Source: Latrodectus hesperus (lineage: Eukaryota; Arthropoda; Arachnida; Araneae; Theridiidae). Taken from it: a stretch of DNA of 64,000 bases. This document shows positions 52,001 to 64,000 of this stretch, in pieces. Location of the stretch: the NCBI GenBank assembly GCA_037975125.1, contig CM075860.1:26342151-26406150 (forward strand), written 5' to 3'. The translations under genes and the position numbers were made by a program. Below the pieces are notes generated by a model, which saw nothing but the letters and a program-made list of their open reading frames with translations, made no database searches and was not told the origin of the DNA. Position 1 is the first letter of the stretch. Each line of letters opens with the position of its first letter.

Positions 52001-52767
52001 AAGCACTGGCCTTATTATCGGCCTTAAATCATGTACTGGATGCCTCAAACTCACCAGCCACCATTTGGACAGACAGCTTGTCTGTCTTAATGGCACTCCG
52101 CAATCCAACTCACACTTCCCCTCTTATCAATGCCATACAATGCAAACTCCATCAACAATCATCTATTCAAATCCGTCTCTCCTGGGTAAAAGCACATGCT
52201 GGAAATGTGGGAAACGAGCTGGCAGATCAAAGAGCAAAGGAAGCAGCGGTGAATGAGAACTTATTAGAAATCGATCTACCACTTCCACGAACCCACCTTC
52301 TGCAGTTCCTTAAGCAAAGACTCAAACATCAATGGCAAACCAGCTGGGATGGCTCTTTAACTGGCCGCCTCACACACAGTATTATACCCCATGTTACAAC
52401 GGACAGGCTCATTTCAAATCCAATGATCATCTTTCTTATAACAAATCATGGACCCTTCCCAGTGTACTTTCACCGATTCGGTAAAGCCTCAACCCCACTT
52501 TGCAGCTGCGCGAACGGCAGTGAAGGTAATGCATTGCATTATGTGGAACACTGTAGCTATACGGTGGGCCTCCACCTAATTCGCCATTCCTCACAATCTG
52601 ACATCGCTTTCATCAAGTTTATTATTGGTGATAAATTTAGAGTTAAAAGAGTGATGAATATTATGTCCATGCTGGTTACAAAAGGACTGGACTTATGCGC
52701 CTCGCCAGTACAAACCACATCACAAACACAAAATGACTCTGAACTTAACCTCTCAGATGATGATTAA
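49066..52767 (+). CDS. LINE ORF2: APE endonuclease, RT, RNase H
   Basis: Intact 1,233-residue protein that nicks the target, reverse-transcribes the LINE RNA at the nick and removes RNA. APE endonuclease: Asn25, Glu52 (LQEPYA), Asp148 and Asn150 (GDFNAH) and SDH at 223-225, with WGYSSNNSRG between. RT: SYRPICLLPTFGKVLEK from about 521, QQAFDSLWWPG near 600, GCPQGSIGGP near 648, and catalytic FADD at 681-684. RNase H: YTDGS at 939-943 (Asp941), EALALLSAL near 980, TDSLSVLMAL near 1007 and WVKAHAGNVGNELADQRAKE from 1040. A Cys-His cluster, C-x-C-x9-H-x4-C, lies at 1146-1163. All expected catalytic residues are present and there is no stop or frameshift. The start ATG is the first in frame after ORF1 and precedes the endonuclease by about 20 residues. 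Confidence 0.95.
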   Translation: MTSISPSTANLASLQLPKLQLLQINLQKSRSALTQFVSYFNSNGHDIACLQEPYATSGSIRGIPLTWKLYSSSSRKNPRAAIVLKAHLNPIILKRHEDFIAIQIDSTSQSLIIISLYASPYESLQTLLTLLQDTLNKNKNTPTIICGDFNAHNLIWGYSSNNSRGTLLEDFISSNSLNIINGNNSSPTFSGPVGIGWPDLTLATDNILHFVQEWTVSSEISCSDHNYITFCLNQPISVAFNRRFKSLNNQKKFLAAIKPQLNSLQPLLKNARTQHDIDNLTRDFIKVVQQTAENVFKQRSPDKTYNIQWWSPALKVLRSKTRALRRRIKASVTSTDKQKWHNAYKSHLALYKRSILKAKSTSWMDFCSSNNTEFGILQKIATDKIFIPTQFEPLNQTTTHHTAATILQDLLNTNFPQDDQSTDTAYHQSIRTTVLLPTGATDPPFTPQELQHVVQSLVNSKAPGNDGLDNVIVKLVFRCNRSFLLDFYNICLEHAHFPTPFKEGQVIFFRKKNKDPQLATSYRPICLLPTFGKVLEKLLIDRLKHSLLQTNFLHDRQFGFRSNRSTDQAISKAIDLIKLNQDNDLYTALISLDIQQAFDSLWWPGLMHALTKTGAPPNIINCLFSFLKQRKLQALSDSGLVSMEQTRGCPQGSIGGPILWNIYYNEILTTKWPTHTEIVAFADDTLLVINGKSKELIKKNCNESLQLFSSMCQQLKLTVSSPKSRVMIIGTKNKRLKSNPKITLNGESLKHTRCLKYLGVDIDFKLSFLPHLRAIKTKVILIAQRLKAMIRLQWGLKGRITKVIYLAIVEKMITYGCSAWAFPMTSRKIKLLNNIQRFFLLLITRGFKTTSTAVLATIAGLPPLHLVVEKEALKTQILQLRKNVAIDGQWFTSTSFEMPVHKDTVHPVNRLKNTRIINLPNIPSCQHPIVHTDEELHYYTDGSKHDAAVGAAFVVLQGDTEVHSTQLKLRTDNSVFQAEALALLSALNHVLDASNSPATIWTDSLSVLMALRNPTHTSPLINAIQCKLHQQSSIQIRLSWVKAHAGNVGNELADQRAKEAAVNENLLEIDLPLPRTHLLQFLKQRLKHQWQTSWDGSLTGRLTHSIIPHVTTDRLISNPMIIFLITNHGPFPVYFHRFGKASTPLCSCANGSEGNALHYVEHCSYTVGLHLIRHSSQSDIAFIKFIIGDKFRVKRVMNIMSMLVTKGLDLCASPVQTTSQTQNDSELNLSDDD

Positions 52768-53513
52768 AGCAAGGACAATTGCAGCACACTTCCTTAATTT
52801 TGTAAATTTTTGCTTTATTTTTCATATTGTCTGTTACATATCTTACTGTATTTAGCCTAGAATTTTGTTTTTCATGTTTTTTCTCTTATAAGTAAGAATC
52901 ATTATATCTTTTCTAAGCTGGATTTCTCAAATTAACGAGACTTGTTATGTCAATTCTGTACTTGTTAAATTTTTATGAATGATTCACTCTATCTCTAGTA
53001 TATCTAACTATTTCGTCGCCTACTCTATCTTTTTTTTTCTTTAATGTTTACCTTTGCCGATTTTCTTTTTCATGGAATTATTGTATCTTATTCCTGTAAT
53101 ATGTGACCAAATGTTTTTTTTTTTTTTTAAATATTTCACTTTAATGCAAATTTGTTAACCAAATTTAAACTAAAATAGATGCTGCGGTTAATAGTAATCT
53201 CAACCACCTTTTATACTTATTTAATCTCCTCTGCTTTAATTTACACATTACTTATGTTTTCATCTTTAATTTTAAATTTTTCCTCTCTTATGTACTGAAA
53301 TGTAATTTGTTCCAATGAGCCTCTTTCTCTGACATGTGTCACAGATATAGGCTTGAAAGTCCAACATTGTTTTCATTTTTAGTCCTCAACTACGTAGTCA
53401 AGTTCTGGATCTCAGCGGGCACCTGGCACTTCGTGCGAGGTGTTTATTCCTCTAATTTGAAGAGGGGGTGGAACCTGATAACCGATAGGTACAGACCAGG
53501 GCCTCCTCTTCTC
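52768..53513 (+). other. LINE 3' untranslated region
   Basis: 746 bp, T-rich, with a T run near 53115-53130. The last ~130 bp are much more GC-rich and contain the hairpin at 53420-53442, then AGAGGGGGTGGAACCTGATA and the (GTT)n tail. The GC-rich end is the likely RT recognition site. Confidence 0.75.
53420..53442 (+). promoter_or_regulatory. LINE 3' stem-loop
   Basis: CACCT-G-GCAC-TTC-GTGC-G-AGGTG: nine base pairs with a G/G internal mismatch and a 3-base loop. It lies about 70 bp before the tail. This is the kind of structure LINE reverse transcriptases use to select their own RNA; the role here is inferred. Confidence 0.65.
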
Positions 53514-53534
53514 GTTGTTGTTGTTGTTGTTGTT
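53514..53534 (+). repeat. (GTT)7 tail of LINE
   Basis: Seven GTT units at the 3' end, the last overlapping the first bases of the target duplication. Confidence 0.9.
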
Positions 53535-53545
53535 CTGTGATTGGT
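53532..53545 (+). repeat. LINE target-site duplication, right
   Basis: Exact copy of 48500-48513. Downstream sequence resumes the long-TIR transposon. Confidence 0.88.
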
Positions 53546-53633
53546 TTCTTGACTCTGTCACATGCAAATTTATTGCGTGCGCCCAGATCGTGTTTTATTG
53601 GCCGGTTTTCAGAACTCTTTTTTGTGTTTGCAG

Positions 53634-53909
53634 AACACGTCTGTTTTTAGACATATCGGTACCGTTTCAACGCTATTTAGGGTTTTCGCATGTGCTGAAC
53701 ATTTTGCGATGGTAAAAAGTAGACGTTGCCATTCGAAAATTTCGAGTTTCTGTCACTATAACTGTAACCGCGAGGGCCACTGTGTTGCCATTCAAAGAAT
53801 TTCGAGCGCATATCTCAAAAGAACTATATTTGAAATATCATCTTGATCGGTTAAATAGAATGGACGCTAGAAGTGCAGATGTTGGCAAAGTTTTTTTATA
53901 ATCACCCTG
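53634..53909 (-). repeat. Right terminal inverted repeat, 276 bp
   Basis: Reverse complement of 46945-47220 with about eight mismatches. The outer end CACCCTG is followed by TA. Confidence 0.95.
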
Positions 53910-53911
53910 TA

Positions 53912-56900
53912 TAACAAATAATTGAGCCAGTGTTATGAAAATTAGAATTCGCGGGTGATATGAGGAAAATAGTTATAAATATTAAACAATTGATTATAGC
54001 AACTCGCATTTAAAATACTGGGTATTCAAATTCACGGATATTTTGATCTGAAATATCATTTTTTTCACAAAGAGTATTAAAGAAAATACATACGAATAAA
54101 TTAAAATAGTTAATCGTTTCCTGAAAGTTACAGCGTTGACACAAAGGAGTCTTTTTGGAAGAGATTTGCAAGTCAGCACAGAGGTTAAATTGGTATGAAT
54201 GATATATGTTCTTAAAAGCAATGGATGAGAGCATCATTTAAGTTCTATTTCCAAATGTTTTCTGGTAGCATACATTTATTGCAATTAAATCTACAACAGT
54301 AAATTCTAATCTTGTAAAATAATTAAAAATTAATATTTTTAATCTGATTAAATTGTGTTTTTACCAACCAATATGTTTTTTGGCCAATATATTTAAAATA
54401 ATCCTTTTGCATCTTTAATTTAATAAAATTAAAAATCTTAAGTATTATCATGTTTTCTACTGAAAGTAAAGAAATATTTACTGGGTTTTTGTACGATCTA
54501 ATAGAATCTACATAAACGTGATTAATTTAATTAGTAGTTTTTACCTGATTACGGGACTTAATTAAGGATTAATTATTAAAAGACTTAATCATTCTTTCAG
54601 GACCTAAATTTGAGCAATTTTTCATTGAATGACGAGGAAATTTAAGACCGAAAATCTAGTAAAATTGTTGAAAAATTTATAAATGTTGATATTTCTCTGA
54701 TGTACACACTCACATTTAATAATGAGAATTTATAAGCAACAATATACTTGTCATTGGCATACATTTTAAAGTTGTGAAATAAATAACCTCATTAATGATA
54801 CTAGACGCAGTCATCACCGAATAAGTCAAATGACTGATATACAGGATGATAATTTTAATATGAGGCAACTCCTCTAAGACTGAAATTTAAGGGTTTGAAA
54901 TTTGCTTAAGCGTAGGAGATAATTTCCAAAAAAACTGATAGACATTAATAACTTTATTAGGAGGCAAAAGGGATATTGAGGCGCATCATATTACTTATTC
55001 CTACGATAAATGTTTTTTAAAACAACAAAAATTTTTAATTAAAATTTTTTAGATAATTTCTTTGTTTAAATGTTGAAATTATTTGTCCCAAATTTTGAAG
55101 GCAAACAAGGATGTGTTGAACAATTTTTTTTACTCAATTCACTACGTTGTTGGAGGTATTAACAAAATTTCTTTCATTATGACATTATATTATTCATTAA
55201 TTTCTAAAGAACTTCACTGAAAAACCTGTCTTTAAGAAACACTGCACAAAAATTTTAACGGAGTGAGAACTTTGTGGCCAAAGGCCGATTAAAATCAAAC
55301 AACCATCAAATAATTTCTTAAGCACTTCCATTGTGATGTTTGAATGTCATGAAATGGCTCAAAATTGCTGAACCCAGGTGTAATGAATGATCCTGTATCT
55401 TCAGTAAAGCAATCACAGTTTGAATTAGGTCTATATTGTTTTCAGAACTGATGGTTTCAGTAAAAAATGTCCAATCACTGTTGTCATTGCAAGTCTTTTG
55501 AAATAAGTTTTCAAATTTAAAATAGTGAAATCACTGAAAGAAGCTGATGATTTATTCAAATTATTTTCACAGAAACCATTAAGTGTGTTTATAAAGTATT
55601 AAAAAAATCAGAGATTGCTTGGTTTCTTTTTTAAGCAATGAAATTTTGAAGCAATAATAAATATCTCAGAATTATTCAGTACACTGTTATGATGTTTATA
55701 ATGTATTATTTTCCTTGAATCTATTAATAATAGTTAATAATTATTATTCTGCCAATGTTCTGTATACTGAAATATCTTTTATTAGTATTTTAACACATTT
55801 TTACATACATACATTTATTAGTTTTATGTATTTTTCAAACATTAAAATGTTATAATTTGTAATTTTTTAATGTTTTATCTATTAAAATAGTAATTATTTA
55901 TTTTACAAGTTTCATCATTTAAAAAAGAATTAAAGCAATTCTAATTTTCTTAAGAATTTTCAGAATTTTCCATGCCATATGGTATTTTTATCTTGTTAAT
56001 CTTATACATTTTCGAACGACTATGATTGTTTCATATCTTTTATGACTTCTAATTTTTTACTAGACTTATATTATTAGCATAACAAATTATAGGACCTTGT
56101 TTAAATGCATTTAATTTACTTATTTTCATGACCTAATGGAAAAGTTAAGTGCTTTTGTAACATTATTTAAGTTTCAATTTTAATGTAAGTATAGGAACTA
56201 TATCTTTTAGTTTTTTTTTGTAATAAATGTTTGCTTAATCAATAACTACATTTTAAGTTTATTTTCTTAGTGTTATTTTTTTCATATAATTTTTTTGACT
56301 CTATTTGTCTAGTTTTAAAACTCATATCAACTCTTATTTTGGATAAGGACCGTTTAATTTGGCAAATGGATGTTTTATGAGTATTCTATATTATTCTATT
56401 ATTCTCAATTAATTTCTCTTCAAACATATTTTACAAAAATTCTAGCTTACATATTAACATTTTAAATTGTTGCAGACTTGCACAGTTTGAATCTCTTATA
56501 TTAGTTATGCCTAACATCATTTTGATTTGTGGATTTTATTTGATAATTTAGGGAAAAAATACAGAAATGTGCTTTCAGTTAAAATCTTCCTCACTACCAA
56601 AAATATTGAATTCTTTTGATATAGTATTCAAATAATATCTGCATCCATTACACGATTCTACAGTTGTTTTTACAAAGTACACATTACCTTGAATTAGAAA
56701 TATCTTAATATGTATGAGGTATGCTTATTATACGATCAAATAATTTTTTGTTACTGAAATTAAAAAAAAACTTATATTCCAGTGATTGAGAGAAAATTAC
56801 AATTGATATTTTGTTGTTATAAAAAATGACAGATTTTCGTCTGACAACAGTAAGTTAAGATCTTAATTATCTGCCATATTTAATTTTACATTTATTTAAC

Positions 56901-59900
56901 TTCTTTGTGTGACATTATTTGCATCAGAAATGCTTTTGAATAAATATTTATTTGTTTTCTATTCATATATTAATTGAGTAGTGTTTTTTATTACTTATTT
57001 CAGATTTGCAACCACAGTCACTTATTATGGTTTTATTTAAAATATCTATTACGAAATATCAAGATCTAATTTCATCCATGGGTTTAAAACTAACGGCAAG
57101 CATTCTTCTTTAATTGAATTGAAAAAATAGTTCTGAAGTTATGAATTTATTAGATTTATAAGAAGTCTTATATTAAATTAACTCCTAACTTTAGTCATTG
57201 CAATTTTATTACTTATTTACAAATAAAATATTTGGAGTTTTCATAATTTATAATAACGTATAATTATTTTAATTTATAATCTTATAATTAATAATGTTGT
57301 AAATCTAACAGATGATCTACATATTATTTGCTTCTATCTTAATTAGCATACTAAGATAAAAAATTTAAGCTAATTTCATTAAAAATTTTTATAAAAATTA
57401 AGTATTTTCACTATTATAAAAAATTTATATGTTTCGCTAATCACAATCATGAATTTTTATGAAAAACATTTGTAATAGACAATTTGCCCTATTAAAATAA
57501 AAACTACAATTCACTACATATGAACACAGTACAACATACACGCTTAATATGTATTTATTTAGTATCATCAAAATCTGGCAGTATTATGCAAAATAATTTA
57601 TTAAACTTAATAGAATGGAATAAAGACTAACATTTTTGTTCATCATAGCTGTACAAAATGAAATTTTAATTACCCAAGTCTTAATATGAAACCTTTCGCA
57701 AAAAGTCAAGATTAAAGTACATTTTCTAAATAATTCATGTCCTAGATATTAAATTCAATAAATGATATTTTTCCATTCATTGACATAAAAAAACTTATCA
57801 TATAGGTATTTAATTTAATAATAACTACATTGATATAATAATTTATATTTTAATATTAAAGCCAAAAGTAAAATGGAGGTAACATGAAAATAATCAAATG
57901 AAGGGAAAATAAAACCGAAAGCAGTTAAATACAAATTATTTTTTTTATATTTAATAGAAATTTCATTGCCATAAAAGTTTTCCTCTATAAATATCATATT
58001 AAATCATATAATGCTTGTATGCTATTTCACTCATAAAAATAAAAAAGAAACGATAACATTACACAAAATAGACTCCTTTTTAATTTTATAATTACTTCCG
58101 TTTTCAATAATTATTGTACATTTGCAATACTAATTAATTTTTAAACATTAAATAAAGTTTCTTGAAATGAAAGAAATACACAGAAATAGTTCCCATTCAA
58201 AATATTCATTCCTTCTGAAAAATAACAGTTATTTTAACTCCGTCAAATTCATCATGAATACGGAGTGAAAAAAGGTTATGAATATTTTTCAAAATATAAG
58301 TTTAATTAGGCTTTTCCTAATAACAGTCCACAAAAGTATCTGATGCAACAATGATATTAGACTCGTTAATAACTTTATAAAATTGATATTTAAAAAAATA
58401 ATATTTATTAAGTGAAATTTTTACGAAGATGTTTTAATTTTATAAAATCAATTTATTTTAGCTAATATGAGAAATATACATGCACACAACTGATTTCATA
58501 ATCAGATTTGTATACGTAAAGATCATAAAAAAATTGTTCATTAAATAATTCATGAATAATTTTATTCATTTTATTTAAAATATTATAAGAAATGTTTAGT
58601 CATTTGTTGGAATATTTAAATATAGCATGTTTTCCTTTAATCTAAGAGAAAAAATTATTCATTCGATTTTGTTTAATATTTTTATAACCTTTGAATGTAT
58701 TTTAATTGTGCATAGTTTAAAGATTTAATTCATACATTATTTTGTTATTGTGTTGTAAAATGTATTTTTCAAAATATTTGCCAGAGATAGAACTAAATTT
58801 ATGCAAGAATTTGCAAGAAAATTCTTGGTTTGCTAATTGTGCTTGAGGTCAAAAAATTTCAAAAATCTATGACAGCAGGCAAAAATAGTATTATTTTGTC
58901 AAAGAACTTTATTATTTATCTGAGCTTTATTTTGTCAAAGGTTACTAAATGATTTAATTTACCCTGATGCTTTAAGAAAATAAAAACTGAGAACAAACTT
59001 TTATTTTTCTGTTAAAAATATATTTGTTAAATCTGGTATAATTAATGCTCTGTGAAGATTTAGCTTTCAAATGGATATTAGATTTTTCTTATTAAATTTA
59101 ATTTATGTTCTGTAAAATGGTTTTCTGCAAGTAAAATAATATTTAAAATATGTTAATAGAATTTCAGTTATTTGTTAGGTATATTTATTCGAATAATATT
59201 TTTTAAGTTGCAAATTTGTGCTTAGGTAATTAACATATTTATATAGTTACTAAACAAAGTTAATTTTTGTGATATAGATAGAAAGTTTTATACATGTTAA
59301 GCCAAATGTTCACGATTATCTAATGAAAAATATATTTCTTATCATGAATAAAATTAGATGAGAAATTGAAAGAGAATATTTTTGTGAAAATGAAGTTAAA
59401 TCTTTATGAATATTCCTTCATATTTACCAGCATTTAATTTTGTTTCCGCTGATCAGAAAATTAACATATTTGATTTTAATTTGTTCACCAATTACTGATT
59501 AAAAAGACACATTATTTATTAAAACTAATACAAAATATTATAATATAAAATATCCCCAATATTTAATTAACAAAAAATTGTAAATAATCAACATTGTATA
59601 TATTTTTAAATTCAGTTGATAGTTGAAATAATAACCGAATTGATCAAGTCCCCCTATTATTTGGAATACATAATTTGTAAAAGCTTTTTTTGAAACTGTT
59701 TAATGATTTATAAAATTTCAAAATAAATACCAGAAATCGCTTCTCTATGTTTCATACTGGTTTTTGTAGACAAATATTTATTTTCAAATGATTATATACA
59801 TTTTAATCTTCCATTTTTTCAATAAATCAAAGTATTTTTTTAAAGTTTTATTATTTAATTTTTAAAAGCTTTGAAATTAATAAAGCATATAAGATGAAAC

Positions 59901-59947
59901 TTCTTTCACCGTTTAAATATATATACATATATAATATATATACATAT

Positions 59948-59950
<3 letters not shown>
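53912..59950. other. AT-rich intergenic DNA
   Basis: About 6 kb with no supported gene. A possible old TA-flanked element lies at 54842-55395. The rest is AT-rich with short chance frames. Confidence 0.55.
54842..55395. mobile_element. Possible relic DNA transposon
   Basis: Starts CAGGAT after TA and ends ATCCTG before TA, with only patchy inverted similarity further in. It has no coding motif. Slightly less AT-rich than its flanks. Weak support. Confidence 0.22.

Positions 59951-60033
<83 letters not shown>
59951..60033. repeat. (TA)n tract, left flank of Tc1-like element
   Basis: About 83 bp of TA, preceded by imperfect TATACATA units from 59924. It abuts the inverted repeat of the transposon at 60034. 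Confidence 0.97.
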
Positions 60034-60036
<3 letters not shown>

Positions 60037-60062
60037 TACTGGCCATTAAAATTACTACACCA
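60034..60062 (+). repeat. Left inverted repeat of Tc1-like element
   Basis: 29 bp, one mismatch (A/G at position 21) to the reverse complement of 61422-61450. Confidence 0.95.
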
Positions 60063-60264
60063 GGAAAGCGGCACACCACACACGTCAAATTTGCATGACA
60101 GGTAGAACTTGCTGTGATATGCAAATGATAAGAATTTTAGCGCATTCATACAAAGCAGGCGACAGTAGCGACATCTACAATGTTTATAAAACCAGAGATA
60201 TGACAGCAGTTTTCTCATACTCAATATCCGTTTCAACGTTGTTTTCGGCAAAGAAAGTTTTGTA

Positions 60265-61315
60265 ATGCCTCGTGTAAGAAGATGAAATGCCTATCAGCAC
60301 GTGTCTGACTTTGATCAAGGAAGGATTATAGCCTACCGGGATTGCGGTTTATCGTGCCGCAATATTGCTGCTCGCGTCGGTCGAGACCCCATGACTGTTA
60401 GCAGAATATGGAATCGATGGGTTCAGGACAATCATACGGAACGTCATGCAGGATCTCAGTGACCCCCCATCACTAACAGCAAAGAAGACAGACATCTTAT
60501 CCGCATGGTAACAAGGGATCGTACAGCCACGTCACGAAACCTGAGTCAAGAAATGGAGTCATTTGCAAGGCAACAAGCTTCTGCTCGAACAGTTCGACGA
60601 CGTTTGCAGCAGCATGGATTGTCTGCACGGCGACCATTGCTTCGGCTACCATTGACGCTGCGTCACAGACAGGAGCGCCTTCAATGGTGTGGTCAGTGAC
60701 GAACCTGGACGCTGGAATGACATCACGTCATCATCTTTACAGATGAATCTGAATTTCTGTATACAGGACCATGATGGCCGCATCTTTGTTTGGAGACATC
60801 GTGGAGAACACGCATTGCCAGCTTGCATTGGACATCGCCATACTGGCCCATCTGCTAGAGTGATGGTATGGGGTATCATTGGATACACGTCTCGATCACC
60901 TCTTGTTCGCATTACCGGTACTTCGAACAGCAACCGTTACATTTCTGTTGTATTAAGGCCCGTAGCTCTTCCCTATCTTAGAGGCCTCCCTAATGCTTTG
61001 TTTCAACAGGATAATGCACGACCGCATGTTGCCCGTACTGTTATGAACTTCCTTGATACAGAACAGGTTGGACTGTTACCCTGGCCAGCACGCTCTCCTG
61101 ATCTGCACCAATTGAGAACGTGTGGTCAATGGTTGCCGAGCGATTGGCATGCCATCACTCACCATCCACTACTGTCGATGAACTGTGGCATAGTGTTGAA
61201 GTTTCATGGACTGAGATCCCCGTACATGCCATACAATCTCTGTTTCCGATGTGTTTCCATGCCTAGGCGGATAAATGTTGTTATTGCAGCCAGAGGTGGC
61301 TGCTCTGGGTACTGA
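60265..61315 (+). pseudogene. Tc1-like transposase, decayed
   Basis: ATG at 60265 opens the helix-turn-helix region (FDQGRIIAYRDCGLSCRNIA), broken by stops at 60283 and 60460. The paired-type second half continues at 60505-60699 (ARTVRRRLQQHGLSARRPLL). After a stop, the first catalytic Asp is in IIFTDES (60733-60750), in the same frame. A shift then moves to the frame of 60689-61315: DGRIFVWRHRGEHAL, VMVWGIIGYTSRSPLVRI, FQQDNARPHVA (second Asp) and PWPARSPDL. The Glu motif IENVW is present only in a different frame after another shift near 61110. Allowing for that shift, the spacing is 34 residues, i.e. DD34E. The end, RINVVIAARGGCSGY, is the usual C-terminus of this family. Several breaks make it inactive. 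Confidence 0.88.
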
Positions 61316-61421
61316 TTTCTCAAGATCTATACATCCTAATTTCCTGTAAATCTAATCACTTGTTCTTTCCACTATAATGTATGTGTCCAATAAATATCGT
61401 TCGGTTATTTGCATTCCTTCT

Positions 61422-64000
<2,579 letters not shown>

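Larger units (their letters stand above)
48514..53531 (+). mobile_element. APE-type LINE with RNase H (R1/I-like)
   Basis: A 5,018-bp non-LTR retrotransposon inserted into the long-TIR transposon. It is 5'-truncated inside ORF1, then has a complete ORF2 (49066-52767), a T-rich 3' UTR with a stem-loop (53420-53442), and a (GTT)7 tail. A 14-bp target duplication flanks it. Endonuclease, RT and RNase H motifs put it with the R1/I-like LINEs; the exact clade is not settled by eye. No poly(A) tail is present, consistent with elements that end in a short simple repeat. Confidence 0.93.
46945..53909 (-). mobile_element. Tc1/mariner-type transposon with 276-bp TIRs, split by a LINE
   Basis: TA-flanked element (46943-46944 and 53910-53911) with 276-bp inverted repeats at both ends, about 97% identical by eye. 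The transposase lies on the minus strand (48409-47330). Between the transposase start and the right inverted repeat sits a 5-kb LINE flanked by a 14-bp direct repeat. Without that insert the transposon is about 1,933 bp. It starts CAGGGTGATTATAAAAAAAC. The transposase spacing (41 residues between the second and third catalytic positions) points to a DD41D-like branch of the superfamily, such as the rosa/Visitor group, inferred from the count only. Confidence 0.9.

Noticed and set aside
50550..52256. Minus- and plus-strand open frames overlapping LINE ORF2
   Set aside because: Shadows of the intact 1,233-codon ORF2.

Overview
This is an AT-rich eukaryotic nuclear segment with no recognisable host gene. 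Its recognisable coding sequence comes from transposable elements, set in long AT-rich stretches broken by (TA)n, (CA)n and (CT)n microsatellites. The mix is arthropod-like: Tc1/mariner transposons, a non-LTR retrotransposon with APE, RT and RNase H domains, a Ty3/Gypsy element without env, and tRNA-headed SINEs. The transposase proteins look most like those I know from spiders, so my best guess is a spider (Araneae). This is an inference, not a proof.

Layout. 0.2-1.25 kb: eroded Tc1-like transposase. 3.8-4.1 kb and 8.15-8.44 kb: two tRNA-headed SINEs in opposite orientations. 7.3-8.1 kb: internally deleted Tc1-like element. 9.4-9.75 kb: small LINE scrap. 14.0-15.3 kb: old LINE ORF2 3' portion containing two abutting perfect hairpins. 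15-30 kb: AT-rich DNA with (TA)n and (CA)n arrays. 30.0-31.5 kb: Tc1-like element with TA target duplications, carrying a (CA)n/(CT)n tract and DD32E catalytic spacing. 35.7-35.9 and 38.95-39.35 kb: two copies of one SINE family. 40.0-44.9 kb: Gypsy element on the minus strand, inserted in a (TA)n tract, with an intact pol frame, a complete 3' LTR, and a 5' end deleted down to 30 bp of LTR. 46.9-53.9 kb: a Tc1/mariner-superfamily transposon with 276-bp terminal inverted repeats and DD41-type catalytic spacing. It is split by an almost full-length LINE (48.5-53.5 kb) with a 14-bp target duplication and an intact 1,233-residue ORF2. 60.0-61.45 kb: Tc1-like element with 29-bp inverted repeats, inside another (TA)n tract. 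The rest of 54-64 kb is featureless AT-rich DNA.

How the parts relate. Nothing forms an operon or a host pathway. The genes are self-mobilising functions: transposases that cut and join at TA, LINE ORF2 that nicks and reverse-transcribes in place, and Gypsy Gag-protease-RT-RNase H-integrase. The order of events can be read in one place: the long-TIR transposon came first and the LINE landed in it later. LINE ORF2 and Gypsy pol are open throughout and so look youngest. All four transposases carry stops or frameshifts. The most informative loci are the nested 46.9-53.9 kb structure, the LINE 3' hairpin plus (GTT)7 tail, the repeat cluster in the Gypsy LTR, and the double hairpin at 14.46-14.55 kb.
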